A stretch of DNA of 64,000 nucleotides from Harmonia axyridis (GCF_914767665.1 NC_059502.1:56278031-56342030), one strand, 5' to 3'. Shown: positions 11,461 through 22,861, counted from the first letter of the stretch. Numbers and translations are program-made. The notes: generated by a model not told the origin, from the letters alone.

Positions 11461-11890
11461 GCAAGTTATGGACATCGATACCATGTTCCAAGAATACACT
11501 TCGGTACATTTCATGATAACTCAGAGCAAAGAAGAACTCGTAGACGTACCCATCAACGCAACTCAAACAACAAAAATCTTTCAAATGTGGCCTCGACAAC
11601 AATGTCAAACTGTCCGACCGTGTGAATATCGAGAAGAACCAAAGCGACACCCCTTTAAACGATTTGCCAAGCACCAACTTCAATTACGAAGTGTACAAAG
11701 TACAAACTTGATAACTATGATTTTATCCCACGCCACGAGGTTCAATTCAAGGTTCAATATTTGAGATTTTCGCAAAAATTTCTTAAAAAGGGGCGCAAAT
11801 GTAATTCGTCCAAACTCATTACAGTGAAACAATATTGAACAAGGCTTGAAGGGGCAACTGGAACCAGCTGAGATTCTGATGGAATGTAGG
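11461..11890 (+). pseudogene. Ankyrin gene copy D, highly degraded
   Basis: Starts with a recognisable version of the N-terminal segment (MDIDTMFQEYTSVHFMITQS, near 11468), then loses frame. Later words match the 'LRRGAN...LNKAL...LAEIL' region near 11790-11880. No intact domain remains. Confidence 0.65.
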
Positions 11891-11995
11891 TAAAACCTTC
11901 ATCATTAACTTATCAACGTCAGAACAGAACAGGGCTTGACAACAATATTGTCAAGTGAATTTAGATTTGAACTTGGTGAAATGCAACAGAAGAAA

Positions 11996-12396
11996 ATGAA
12001 TTGTGGCAAATGCAAGAGGAAACTGGGTAAGCGTGGATACCATGTTCAGTGTTAAGGGCAATGTCATGACAAGTTCCATCAGAGTTGTTCTAAGTAACTG
12101 ATATGGAATGCGAACTAATCAAGAATGGAAAAACTGCGTGGATTTGTGAGGAATGTGAGAAAGATACTGATGGTTCATCTAGCGAAGAGGATGAAATAAC
12201 AATAAAAAGAAATAATCGAAAATCAACGGGAAGCAGATTGGTTTCGCCAAGTAAAAATGCATACACTATAAACGATGTAATGGGAAAGCTGGAAATGCTT
12301 GTTCAAGTAAACGAAGATTTCAGAACAAGATTGGAAAAACAGGAAAAAATCAATAAAGATCTCAAAAGAGAAATTACTAATATTGAAGAAGAATGA
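11996..12396 (+). pseudogene. Retrotransposon ORF1 fragment with PHD-type zinc finger and coiled coil (copy 1, 5' part)
   Basis: Reading through two stops, the sequence shows CGKCKRKLG, then CHDKFHQSC and WICEECE, the C4-H-C3 spacing of a PHD finger. An acidic/serine stretch and a heptad-like helix (EDFRTRLEKQEKINKDLKRE) follow. This architecture is known from ORF1 proteins of CR1/jockey-like non-LTR retrotransposons. Stops at 12053-12055 and near 12095 kill the finger. The continuation is displaced to 13097-13545 by the COMMD-like insert. Confidence 0.65.
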
Positions 12397-12540
12397 TGAG
12401 AATACTTCGGCAATTTAGTATCAACATCAAATTCAAAGTTTACGTTTTTGAATGAGTTCAGTTTATGTCAGTACTAAATTTAGTTTCATTGAATTATATA
12501 TTTCTTATTATTGATACCAGTTTACGCAGTATAGAGCATC

Positions 12541-13096
12541 ATGAGTAATGATATTGTATTTGATTAGGTAATTTTTGCATTTGATGAACATTTACGAAAA
12601 CATATAGGACTTAGGTTAGGCGAATTAGGAGCAATAGTCCGTACACATTATATATACCCAAAAGAGCCGTTTATAAAGACGTCCCAGTGCCAGAAATACA
12701 ATCAGTACTTGTCGAAAATAACCAACAAGTGCTTTGATTGGTCAACTTACTTTTGTTATCTTGTCAGCAAAAGCTGACTGAAGCCGATTTTCGGAAGTCT
12801 ATTCTCACTCTTGGTTTTAATGATGATAAAGAACTCATACTGAATAACTTTTGTCAAGAAATAAAAGCTGAATTACTTAATCGGATGAGTAAACAAGATG
12901 CCCAATTTGATGACTTTGAGTGGAGACTGCAAGTACATGTTTTTTCTGAATTTTTACGTAATAAGAACAGACCAATAATAACTATGGATTTTTTATTGGA
13001 AAAGCAAAAAGACAACCGTTTGTTTTATGATACGAAGAATTCTAAAAAGGAGAATGCAAAGAATGGTGTTAGAAACCTATACTATATTTTTCAAGA
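12541..13096 (+). pseudogene. COMMD2: COMMD2-like pseudogene, copy 1
   Basis: The open stretch 12738-13100 encodes a COMM-domain-like sequence with LTEADFRKSILTLGF, then a FDDFEWRLQV strand, RPIITMDFLL and a terminal helix. Order and spacing match the COMMD2 branch of the COMMD family (Commander complex, NF-kappaB and endosomal sorting). Upstream words such as FDEHLRKHIGLRLGELGAI (near 12581) are in another frame. The copy ends abruptly at 13096 where ORF1 sequence resumes. No intron is evident, so a retrocopy is possible. Confidence 0.6.
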
Positions 13097-13545
13097 ATAA
13101 ATTCAACTAAATATACTGATAATCAAAAAGTACTAGAGAATGAAATAAAAAAATTGAGAAAAGATAATTATTCAATCGAACAAGCCAAGCTGAAAAACAA
13201 CATACTTATAGCTGGACTACCGTACCGAGATTATTTATCCACAATTATTTTTAGACATATAACCCCAAGGTTGATGGGTAGTATACTTATAGCTGGACTA
13301 CCAGAAATCGAAACAATTGAAGATTTGCGTCGGAAAACCGTCATAAATATATCCAAGGAACTGAAAGTAAATTTGAAGTAAAAAGAAATATCGACCTCAG
13401 TGGTTGGTAAACAGGGAAATAAACAGCTCAAGGTCACATTTTCTAAGTTCGAAATGAAAGAAAAAATAATGAATGCTAAAAGACCTACAATCCTGAATTC
13501 TAAACAAATTGTTTTCATAGAATTCACATAAATCATGATCTTCAT
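13097..13545 (+). pseudogene. Retrotransposon ORF1 fragment (copy 1, 3' part)
   Basis: Continues the coiled coil (ENEIKKLRKDNYSIEQAKLK) into NNILIAGLP, the usual entry to the RRM-like domain of such ORF1 proteins, and on to VVGKQGNKQLKVTFSKFE. It is interrupted by a 61-bp ankyrin-derived insert at 13222-13282 and by a stop at 13379-13381. Confidence 0.6.
13222..13282 (+). repeat. 61-bp ankyrin-derived insert flanked by a 20-bp direct repeat
   Basis: The 20-bp word ATACTTATAGCTGGACTACC occurs at 13202-13221 and again at 13283-13302, immediately flanking the insert. The insert closely matches 9287-9343, itself a scrap of ankyrin 3' coding sequence (ITPRLMG). Confidence 0.8.
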
Positions 13546-13559
13546 GAAGGAAACTTACG

Positions 13560-13790
13560 AAACCAGAGGTTAAAATGTGCTGAGATCTTCATCAAACATA
13601 TAACCCCAAAGTCGATTTTATCTGGAGAAGGATGATAATATCATACTGTGTTCTTTCGATAATCACCAAAAAAATCAGAATCAAGCCCACACAGAAATGC
13701 GTGGCGGAGTTGTCGAGATTAAATGAGAATGTACTGAATATTAAGGTCATCTACTGAGATCTCTTGATGCATTGTAAGAGAACTGCTAAG
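13560..13790 (+). pseudogene. Ankyrin gene copy E, short 3' fragment
   Basis: Matches the segment from 'LAEILIKHITPK' to 'NFTYRDL' of the intact copy, with several indels and stops. No open frame. Confidence 0.6.
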
Positions 13791-14110
13791 ATATTGGATC
13801 ACTTTCAGAACCTGTGAAAATTTTTATAGAGCTGTTACGACAGGTACTTGAGGAAGTGCCTTTGGGTTGCCATTCGATCTAGGTTCATGGAAATGACATG
13901 GCTGACTTACTGGTTGAATAGTATGATATCAGGAGAGCACTCCAAATATTCCTGCTGGGCCCCAAGAACTGCGGCATCACTTCCGAGCTGACCTTGGACG
14001 GAGTTCATTTATTTTCTGCAAATGCACTGAAACCTAAATAATTCAGGGGAATAAGGTAGACCTAATGTGACTCGTCCACTCCTGGACATAGGTCTCTTTG
14101 GACGAATGCA
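13785..14110 (+). other. Possible RNase H-like scrap of a retrotransposon
   Basis: A short in-frame run reads HGNDMADLLVE, like the HxGNexADxLA motif of retrotransposon RNase H. No other motif can be seen and stops intervene. Weak call. Confidence 0.25.
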
Positions 14111-14319
14111 GATCGAAGAAGAAGAAGAGGAATGTGACTCTCACACTATTGGTGCCCCAGTACCGGATCAATTTATCAATATAAACTGTTGTTCCACTGA
14201 GGTTGGGTACACAGAATTTCAGGGTGAGGCTATATTCACACTCCTTCTAAACCATTTTGGATTAGGTCACATCTACAGATTGTGCTACACCTTCATACAA
14301 CTACCAAATCCCAAAAAAT

Positions 14320-15380
14320 TTAGAGCTAGCTGTCAAGGATCTCATCAAGTACAACGCCAACATGAACATCCAGAACGACCAAGGCGACACTCATTTGAAC
14401 CAATTTGCCCATCAGCAATATTTCAACTACGAATTGTTTGAACCCTTGGTGAAGAACGAATACGACGTAACATAAGAAGTCTAGGACATACTGTAAAAAT
14501 TTCGTTAGGGTTTTGTTGAGAAAGGGGTACATATGTCTTCGCCCCACGCATTACAACGACACTGTCTTGGACACAGCTTTGAGGAGCAATATGTTAGAAT
14601 TAGCTGAGATTCTCATCAAACATATACCCCCAAAGTCGATGGTATCGGAAGAACGATGAAATCTTGCTGTGTTCTAGTTTTGTCGAGAAACATCCAAAAG
14701 TCCGAATCAATCGTCGCACAGAAATTCGTGGTTAAGTTGTCGAAATCAAATGAGTCTGTACTGAATAATAAATTCACGTACCTACTGAGGTCTAGTGATG
14801 CAATGTGAAAAAAATTTTTAAGCCTCTGGTGAAGATCGGATACGACTCCAATAAACTTGTCAACTATGGTTTTACTCCAATTTTTTATATACTGATCATT
14901 TGAAAAAAATAAATCAGAACTCCTCTACTTCCAACAATGTTGAGCTCGTGAAATAGGACCAGAGGTTCAGGACAGTCTGTAAGAATGACATTACAACGAC
15001 ACTCTATTGGACATAGCTTTGGGGAGAAATATAGAATTTGTGCAGAATAGAAATTCTGATTAAATATGCATCTCCAAAGTTGATAATATCGGGAGAACGA
15101 AGATTTCATACTGTGTTCTCTCGAGACACAATTGAAAAAATCCAATCAATACTCGCACAAAAATTCTTGGAGGAGTTGTCAAAATTCTGGAATATATCAC
15201 ATGTTATGATTGCGCGTATACCTTTAGAACAATAACGAAACCCAAAAAATCTAGACCTAGACGACATTATTCTAGAACTTATTTCTATTCATGAGGAGGA
15301 AATCACAATTTTGTTTTCGATAGATGAGGGATATACTACACTCAAAAATGGTCATTTTGTATTAGATTTGACCTTCAGTT
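14320..15380 (+). pseudogene. Ankyrin gene copies F, two overlapping decayed fragments
   Basis: 14325-14830 matches the third ankyrin repeat onward (AVKDLIKYNAN...), with indels about every 100 bp. 14815-15200 repeats parts of the same region. 15180-15380 matches the 3' end, from the EYITCYDCAY segment to the downstream flank. No intact frame. Confidence 0.7.
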
Positions 15381-15399
15381 AATCGCCGAATCCCAAAAC

Positions 15400-16055
15400 A
15401 TCTAGAGCTAATCAAAATGATGGTGAAACTGCGATAGACTATGGCTACGACATCAACGTCAAAATTCCGTTCTCTATCTAGCGGCCGTTTACAACAACTT
15501 GCAAGTTGCTGTCAACGATCTGTTTGAGTACAAATGAGTGGCGGAGTTGTCAGAATTAGATTAGAATATTTGGGTTTGAGGTCAACATACCTGACTACTA
15601 TGGTCTCACTCCCCTCCACAAGATTTTCTATCATTTCAAGTTCGGGTATAAGACAAGAGGTTTAGGATATGATGTAAGAATTTCGTTAAGATTTTGTTGA
15701 GGAAAGGGGCACAAATGTCTTTGCCTTGACCCATTATAACGACACTGTCTTAGACACAGCCTTGAGGAGCCAAATGTTATAATCAGCTGATCTTATCATC
15801 AGACATATAACCCCAAAGTTGATGGCTAGGTATCAGGAGAACGATATCATCTTGAATTCTTTCGAGGGAAACCCCAAGTTCAGAAGCCTAGCTCATAAAT
15901 GCGTGGCTGAATTATCAAAATTAGATGAAAATATTCTAGGTACTTATTGCACTTACAGGGATCTAGTGGTAAATTATAGAAAAATGGTTGAGAGCGCCTC
16001 GAACAAATATGTCGCGGATCAAATCAGGCATATGATGAGTTATTCGCTAGATATC
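15400..16055 (+). pseudogene. Ankyrin gene copy G, decayed
   Basis: Degenerate 5' part (15400-15580), then a better preserved region from 'VNIPDYYGFTPLHK' (about 15584) to 'KYVADQIRHMMS' (16045). The longest open frame is 15819-16058. It ends by joining the N-terminal sequence of the next copy directly after QIRHMM, an unequal-exchange type junction. Confidence 0.75.
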
Positions 16056-16935
16056 TAGAAAACATTGACACCCTGTACAAAGAATATACACCACTGCATT
16101 ACGGAGTAACCCAGTGCGAAGGAGAGCTGATGAAATATTGTCTCCAGAGGAACGCAGACGTACACCAGCGATATTCAGACAACAAGACCCTTCTTCACGT
16201 GGCTGTAATAACACATAATTACTCTATGGCCTCCCTGCTACTGGACTATGGTGCCGACATCAACGCCACAATGTCAGATGGCAATACAGCTCTTCATCTA
16301 GCTGCCGTTATCAACAACTCGGAAACTGCTGTCAAGGATCTGATAAAGTACAACGCGAATATGAACCTCCAAAACAACCAAGGTGACACTCTTTTGAATA
16401 GACTAGCCCAGCAGCATTACTTCAACTACGAAGTGTTTGAAATGTTGGTGAAGAGCGGATGTGACGTCAACATACCTGACTACTATGGTTTCACCCCCCT
16501 CCACAAGATTTTCTATCATTTCAAGTTCGGGAATAAGACAAGAGGTTTAGGATATGATGTAAGAATTTCGTTAAGATTTTGTTGAGAAAAGGGGCACAAA
16601 TGTCTTTGCCTTGACCCATTATAACGACACTGTCTTAGACACAGTCTTGAGGAGGCAAATGTTATAATCAGCTGATATTATCATCAAACATATAACCCCA
16701 AAGTTGATGGGTAGGTATCAGGAGAACGATATCATCTTGAATTTTTTCGAGGGAAACCCCAAGTTCAGAAGCCTAGCTCAGAAATGCGTGGATGAGTTGT
16801 CGAAATAAGATGAAAATATTCTAGGTACTTATTGCACTTACAGGGATCTAGTGGTAAATTATAGAAAAATTGTTGAGAGCGCCTCAAACAAATATGTCGC
16901 GGATCAAATCAGGCATATGATGAGTTATTCGCTAG
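16040..16935 (+). pseudogene. Ankyrin gene copy H, partly open
   Basis: 16130-16585 stays open over the second to fifth ankyrin repeats (KYCLQRNADVHQRYSDN onward), then frameshifts near 16530. The 3' half is readable in pieces up to about 16925 with a stop in the SK*DEN region. It ends at the same QIRHMM-to-N-terminus junction as copy G, so G and H are tandem duplicates of one chimeric unit. Confidence 0.8.
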
Positions 16936-18060
16936 ATATCTAGAAAACATTGACACCCTGTTCAAAGGATATACACCACTGAATTACGTAGTAACCCAGT
17001 GCGATGAAGAACTTGTGAAATATTGTCTCCAGAGGAACGCAGACGTACACCAACGGTATTCAGACAACGAGACCCTTCTTCACGGGGCTGTAATAACACA
17101 TAATTACTCTATGGCCTCCCTGCTATTGGACTATGGTGCCGACATCAACGCCACAATGTCAGATGACAATACAGTTCATCATCTAACTGCCGTTATCAAC
17201 AACTCGCAAACTACTGTCAAGGATCTGATGAGGAAAACGCGAATGTGAACCTCCAAAACGACCAAGGTGACACTCTTTGAATCGACTAGCCCAGCAGCAT
17301 TACTTCAAATACGAAGTGTTTGGACTCTTGGTGAAGAGCGGATGCGATGTCAACATAAAACTGACTACTATGGTTTCACCCCCACAAGATTTCCTACAAT
17401 TTTAAGTTCGGAGAATACGACAAGAGGTTTAGGACATCATGTAAGAATTTTGTTAGGCTTTTGTTGAGAAGAGGCGCAAATGTCTTTGCCTTGACCCATT
17501 ATAACGAAACGGTCTTAGACACAGCCTTGAGGAGCAATAAGTTAGAATTAGCTGAGATTCTCATCAAACATATAACCCCAAAGTTGATGGGTAGGTATCA
17601 GGAAAACGATCTCATGTTGTATTCTTTCGAGAGACACCCCAAGTTCAGAAGCCTAGCACAGAAATGCGTGGCTGAATTGTCAAAATTAGATGAAAATATT
17701 TTAGGTACTAATTTCACTTACAGGGATATAGTCGTAAATTATAGAAAAATTGTCAAGAGCGCCTTATGATAAATAAAAGAAGTCGTCTATACGAGGACGA
17801 ATTGATGGAGGAATGCGTAAAAGTTCTCAACGTGGCAGAAATGTTGAATTTGCTAACAGAAATATTCGAATATACTCTGCCCGTTCCTTGTATAGACAAA
17901 ATTATGAAATATATCACATGTTATGATTGCGCGTATATCTTTAGAACAATAACGAAACCCAAAAAATCTAGACCTAGACGCAATTATTCTAGAACTTATT
18001 TCTATTCGTGAGGAGGAAATCACGTTTCTGTTTTCGATAAATTAGGCATATACTACACTC
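16925..18060 (+). pseudogene. Ankyrin gene copy I, with 31-bp deletion
   Basis: Full-length copy broken into open segments 17015-17248, 17267-17467, 17461-17769 and 17766-18011. Relative to the intact copy it has small indels near 17235 and 17365, and a 31-bp deletion after 'GTCAAGAGCGCC' (17763) that shifts frame. From about 17425 to 18060 it is almost identical to the intact copy, far closer than its 5' half. Confidence 0.85.
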
Positions 18061-18351
18061 AAGAAAGGTAACGATATTATATGTTTTCTTTCAAAAGACA
18101 CCAAATACGAATAGTATATGTTCACTGACTTTGTAGGTTGGTATTACTAATTTCACTTGCACGTCCAAACTCATTACAGTGAAACAATATTGAACAAGTC
18201 TATAAGGGGCAACTGGAACTAGCTGAGATTCTGATCGAATGTAGGTAAAACCTTCATCATTATCTTATCAACGTGAGAACAGAACAGGACTTGAAAACAA
18301 TATTTTCAACGTGAATTTAGATTGGAACTTGGTGAAATTCAACAGAAGAAA

Positions 18352-18762
18352 ATGAATTGTGGCAAATGCAAGAGGAAACTGGGTAAGCTTGGATACCAAT
18401 GATACCATGTTCAGTGTTAAGAGCAATGTCATGAATGGTTCCATCAGAGTTGTTCCAAGTTAACTGATATGGAATGCGAACTAATCAAGAATGGAAAAAC
18501 TGAATTGATTTGTGAGGAACGCGAGGAAGATACTGAAGGTTTCTCTGGCGAAGAGGATGAAATAATAATAAAGAGAAATAATCGAAAATCAACGGAAAGC
18601 AGATTGGTTTCGCCAAGTAAAAATGCATACACCATAAACGATGTAATGGAAAAGCTGGAAATGCTTGTTCATGTAAACGAAGATTTCAGAACAAGATCGG
18701 AAAAACAGGGAAAAATCAATATAGATCTCAAAAGAGAAATTACTAATATTAAAGAAGATTGA
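18352..18762 (+). pseudogene. Retrotransposon ORF1 fragment with PHD-type finger (copy 2)
   Basis: Same organisation as 11996-12396: CGKCKRKLG, a broken CHEWFHQSC segment, LICEERE (a zinc-binding cysteine has become arginine), then the coiled coil. Stops and a small indel near 18390-18400 destroy the finger. The C-terminal continuation seen in copy 1 is absent here. Confidence 0.6.
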
Positions 18763-18906
18763 TTAGAGTACTTCGGCGATTTAGTATCAACATCAAATTC
18801 GAAGTTTATGTTTTTGAATACGTTCAGTTTATTTCAATACTAAATTCAGTTTAATTGAATTATATATTTCTTATTCTTGATACCAGTTTACGCAGTATAG
18901 AGCATC

Positions 18907-19546
18907 ATGAGTAATGATATTGTATTTGATTAGGTAATTTTTGCATTTGATGAACATTTACGAAAACATATAGGACTTAGGTTAGGCGAATTAGGAGCAA
19001 TAATCCGTACACATTATATATACCCAAAAGAGCCGTCTATAACGACGTAACTGCGCCAGAAATACAATCAGTACTTGTCGAAAATAACCAACAAGTGCTT
19101 GGATTGGTCAACTTACTTTTGTTATCTTGTCAGCAAAAGCTGACTGAGACCGATTTTCGGGAGTCTATTCTCACTCTTGGTTTTAATGATGATAAAGAAC
19201 TCATACTGAATAACTTTTGTCGAGAAAAAAAAGCTGAATTACTTAATCGGATGAGTAAACAAGATGCCCAATTTGATGACTTTGAGTGGAGACTGCAAGT
19301 ACAGGTTTCTTCTAAATTCTTACGTAATAAGAACAGACCAATAATAACTATGGATTTTTTATTGGAAAGGCAAAAAGACAACCGTTCGTTTTATGGAACG
19401 AAGAATTCTAAAAAGAAGAATGCAAAGAAAGGTGTTAGAAACCTATACTATATTTGTCAAGAATTGGAGAGGTCGCTGTACGAATCTAGATTATGATATC
19501 GTAGAAAACTGCAAAGAAGAAGAGTTGTCAATATTAAATGGAAATA
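18907..19546 (+). pseudogene. COMMD2: COMMD2-like pseudogene, copy 2 (more complete)
   Basis: Frame 19095-19496 covers LVNLLLLSCQQKLTETDF, the COMM domain (FDDFEWRLQVQV, RPIITMDFLL) and the C-terminal helix NLYYICQELERSLYESR. After a one-base shift near 19495 the end reads RRKLQRRRVVNIK, resembling the basic C-terminus of COMMD2. Upstream in another frame lie VYNDVTAPEIQSVLVE and FDEHLRKHIGLRLGELGAI, separated by a frameshift near 19030. The normal stop is lost at the junction with ankyrin sequence. Family assignment rests on motif order, not on a search. Confidence 0.65.
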
Positions 19547-20470
19547 TTTTAGGTACTAATTTCACTTACAGGGATCTAGTCGTCTAGAAAAATTGTCAAT
19601 AGTGCCACAAACAAATATGTGCGGATCAAATCAGGCTTATGATAAATAAAGAGGAAGAACTGATGGAGGAATGCGTAATGGTTCTCAACGTGGCTGAAAT
19701 GTTGAATTTGCTGACAGAAATATTCGAATATACTCTGCCCGGTCCTTGTATAGACAAAATTCTGCAATAGGTATATCACAAAGAGTTCTGATGACGTATA
19801 CACCAATACCGCAACCGAAAAAATCTATACCAAGACGAAATTATTCTAGAACTCAGAGCGAAGAAGTATTGGTGGACGTGCCCACAAATGCTACTCAGAC
19901 AACAAAAACCTTCTTCATGTGGTCTCAACATCAATGTCAAAATGTCAGACGGTCATATAGCATTCGTTTACTAAAACTGGCAACCAGCTGTCAAGAACCT
20001 GATCCTGTACAACGTTGGTGTGAATATCCAGAAAGTCCAATGTGAATCTCCTTTGAATCTATTTGCCCAGCAGCATTACTTCAACTACAGAGTGTGAAGA
20101 GCGAACAAACTTTATAACTATGTTTTCATTCCCCACCACGAGATTCAGGACAATTATTGAGATTTTCGGAAGCGTTTTTTGAACTCATTAAAGTAAAAGT
20201 GTCTTGGGCAAAGGGTTAAGGGGCAATAGGTAAGAACTAGCTGATTATGATCAAATGTAGGTTTAACCTCAAAGTTGATGTCAGAGGGATATCATAAGCA
20301 CAATCTTGCACAGAAATGCATGATGGAGTTTTTCTCACAAAGATCTAGAGACAATTCATACGAAAATTATCAAAAAGGCCAAGATGAAAATGTTGTAGTC
20401 GTAATCATACAGATGAAACGTAAAAGAAGTCGTCTTCATGAGGACAAATAGGCAGAAGGACGTGGACATA
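19541..20470 (+). pseudogene. Ankyrin gene copy J, decayed
   Basis: 19541-19850 matches the C-terminal tail region (NFTYRDLVV to the FEYTLPGPCIDKI and KPKKS segments) with frameshifts. 19855-20470 matches N-terminal and repeat segments in scrambled, diverged form. Confidence 0.65.
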
Positions 20471-22250
20471 AACTAAAGTTACTCAGACAACAAGATGTTC
20501 CAGATGTTATGAAGTCACAAGAAATAAATGGCCAAGAACAATCTCCTTGAACTAGTCATATCTCATTACTTCTTGTATCAAGCTTATTCAGTTTTTGTTC
20601 AAAATAACAACGAAGAAGTCCAATTATTGATTCATTGCCAGCAGTAAATACTGAAATCAATTATATTTAATTTCGATAATCTCACCTCATTGAAGATCTT
20701 TCTTCCGGTGGCTTCGCTCACCCATAGCTACTCTATGGCATCATTGCTGCTCGATTCTGGCTGCAACTGCGACATCAATGCCAAAATGTCCGAAAGTATT
20801 ACCATATGCTATCTAGCAGACGTTTACTTCAACTCGAAAGCTGATTCCGAAGATCTAATTAAGAATAACACAAATTTCAACATCCAGATCGACTTTTCTG
20901 AACCTGCTAGCCTAGCGGCATTACCTAAACTAAGAAGTGTGCGAACTCGAAACAAAAAAAGAAACTAGAAAGAAAATAGAATGTATATATATAATAATCA
21001 TTCTTAGCTTTATATCGTCGAAATTAAGGTTTTTGTTCCATCAATGAATCCAGATACCAATTGTGTTTTTAGAATATCAGAAGGACGATCTTATGTTGTA
21101 TTCTTTCGAGATACACCCCAGCACAGAAATGAGTGGCGGTGTTGTTACAATTATATGATAATATTCTAGGTACTTATTGCACTTACAAGGATCTAGTGGA
21201 AAATTCTTCAAGAGCACCACTAGCAAATATGACATGGATCAAATCAGGCATATGCCGCACATTTTAATTAAAAGAAATCGTCTATGAGATTAATTGATGA
21301 AGAGATGCGTAAAGATTCTCAACGTGGCAGAAATGTTGAATTTGCTGACGGAAATTTTCGAAAATACTTTGCCCGGTCCTTGTATAGACAATATATCACA
21401 TGTTATTATTGCGCTTACACCTTCAGACAATTGCCGAGTCCCAAAAAAAAAAAAGACTAAACAAAATTATGGTAAAAGTACGACAGACTATGTCCAGGAC
21501 GTCAAAATATAAGATGGTAATACCGTTACCCATCTAGCAGCCGTTTACAACAACTTGTAAGCTGCTTGCAAGGATCTGATCAAATACAATGCAAATACAA
21601 GCATCCATAACAAACAAGGTGACACCCCTTTGAACTTGCTCAGTAGCAATAATTCAACTACTTGAACCCTTGGTGAAGAGCGGCTGTGACTCCAATAAAC
21701 TGGACAACTATGGTTTTATCATTCGAGCATATACTAAAAATCAGTCTCACTTACAGGGATCTAGTGGTAAATTATAGAAAAATTGTTTGTAACGCCACGA
21801 ACGAATGTGTTGCTGATTAAGACATATAATAAGTAAAAGAAGTATTATTCACTAGTATAGTTTCTTCAAAGTCACTTGAACTAGTCCATAAAAACTCTTG
21901 GCCATAGATGTCCCTTTGAAGTGGATACCGCGATCTGCAAAATACCGGGGTTTATCTGAAAATATTGTTAGGCAATGAATTCACTGGCCCCAAAGGAATT
22001 TCTAGAAACTTGGACAAACCTTGTATAATCGAAATATTCATCTTCCTCCAAGTGACTTTGGATATACTATACCAATTGACGGAGGAATGTATTAAGAATC
22101 TAAACTAGGTAAAAGTATTGAACTTGCTGACATAAATTTTTGAATAACTTCAGTCTGGTCTTTGTATAGACAAAATTTTGGATTATATGACGCCTAAATA
22201 CTGCGCTTACTCCTTCAAACTCCTGCCAAACCCCAAAAAATCATGACAAC
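20471..22250 (+). pseudogene. Ankyrin gene copies K and L, remnants at the cluster end
   Basis: 20690-20968 keeps a 92-codon frame with one ankyrin repeat (HSYSMASLLLDSGCNCDIN). 20950-21060 carries the ~0.45 kb flank repeat. 21070-21512 matches the C-terminal tail, including VKILNVAEMLNLLTEIFENT. 21520-21840 and 22080-22250 are older scraps, the last ending in a decayed 'PKPKKS' segment. No intact gene. Confidence 0.6.
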
Positions 22251-22259
22251 TATAGTATA

Positions 22260-22859
22260 CAGGGTGTTTCCTAAACATGCGGCAAAAATTCAGGGGGTTG
22301 TTCCTTGGACTATTTTAAGCATGTTTTGTCCTTGGATGATTTTTGAAAAACCTCTTTGTTTCGAAGATACAGGGCGAACAACATTTTTCATATTTTTAAA
22401 ATTAATAATAGTTTAAATAAAAATGCGTACCGCACTGTGTTTACTAAGTAGGTACAATTTATTTTAAAATTTGTTTAACAACATTCCAATTACTAAAAAC
22501 GGCCAGTTTTTTGACTAAAAATTGATAAGTGCAGATGGTAAAGGAATACAGATTAAACACGGTTTTCATTTGAATTCGTTTTGTGATGTATTAGCAATTT
22601 TTAGTCAAAAAACTGGCCGTTTTTAGTAATTGGAATGTTGTTAAACAAATTTAAAAATAAATTGTACCTACTTAGTAAACACAGTGCGGTACGCATTTTT
22701 ATTTGAACTATTATTAATTTTAAAAATATGAAAAATGTTGTTCGCCCTGTATCTTCGAAACAAAGAGGTTTTTCAAAAATCATCCAAGGACAAAACATGC
22801 TTAAAATAGTCCAAGGAACAACCCCCTGAATTTTTGCCGCATGTTTAGGAAACACCCTG
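22260..22859. mobile_element. 600-bp foldback MITE, near-perfect arms
   Basis: Starts CAGGGTGTTTCCTAAACATG and ends with its complement, flanked by TA on both sides. The arms, about 255 bp each (22260-22515 and 22605-22859), are almost identical in inverted orientation. The ~90-bp centre is unpaired. High arm identity indicates recent activity or conversion. TA target and CAGGGTG ends suggest Tc1/mariner-type mobilisation; it has no coding capacity, and the open frame across one arm is an artefact. Confidence 0.85.
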
Positions 22860-22861
22860 TA

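Larger units (their letters stand above)
11805..13096 (+). repeat. Duplicated block, copy 1 (ORF1 fragment plus COMMD pseudogene)
   Basis: This block is present again at about 18162-19455 with roughly 95% identity by eye. It runs from the end of an ankyrin fragment (TCCAAACTCATTACAGTGAA) through the PHD-type ORF1 piece and the COMMD-like piece. Both copies sit between ankyrin fragments, so the block spread as part of the ankyrin cluster. Confidence 0.8.
18162..19546 (+). repeat. Duplicated block, copy 2
   Basis: Second copy of the ORF1-plus-COMMD block (first copy at 11805-13096). Here the COMMD piece extends further 3' and then joins directly to ankyrin sequence (AATATTTTAGGTACTAATTT) near 19541. 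Confidence 0.8.
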
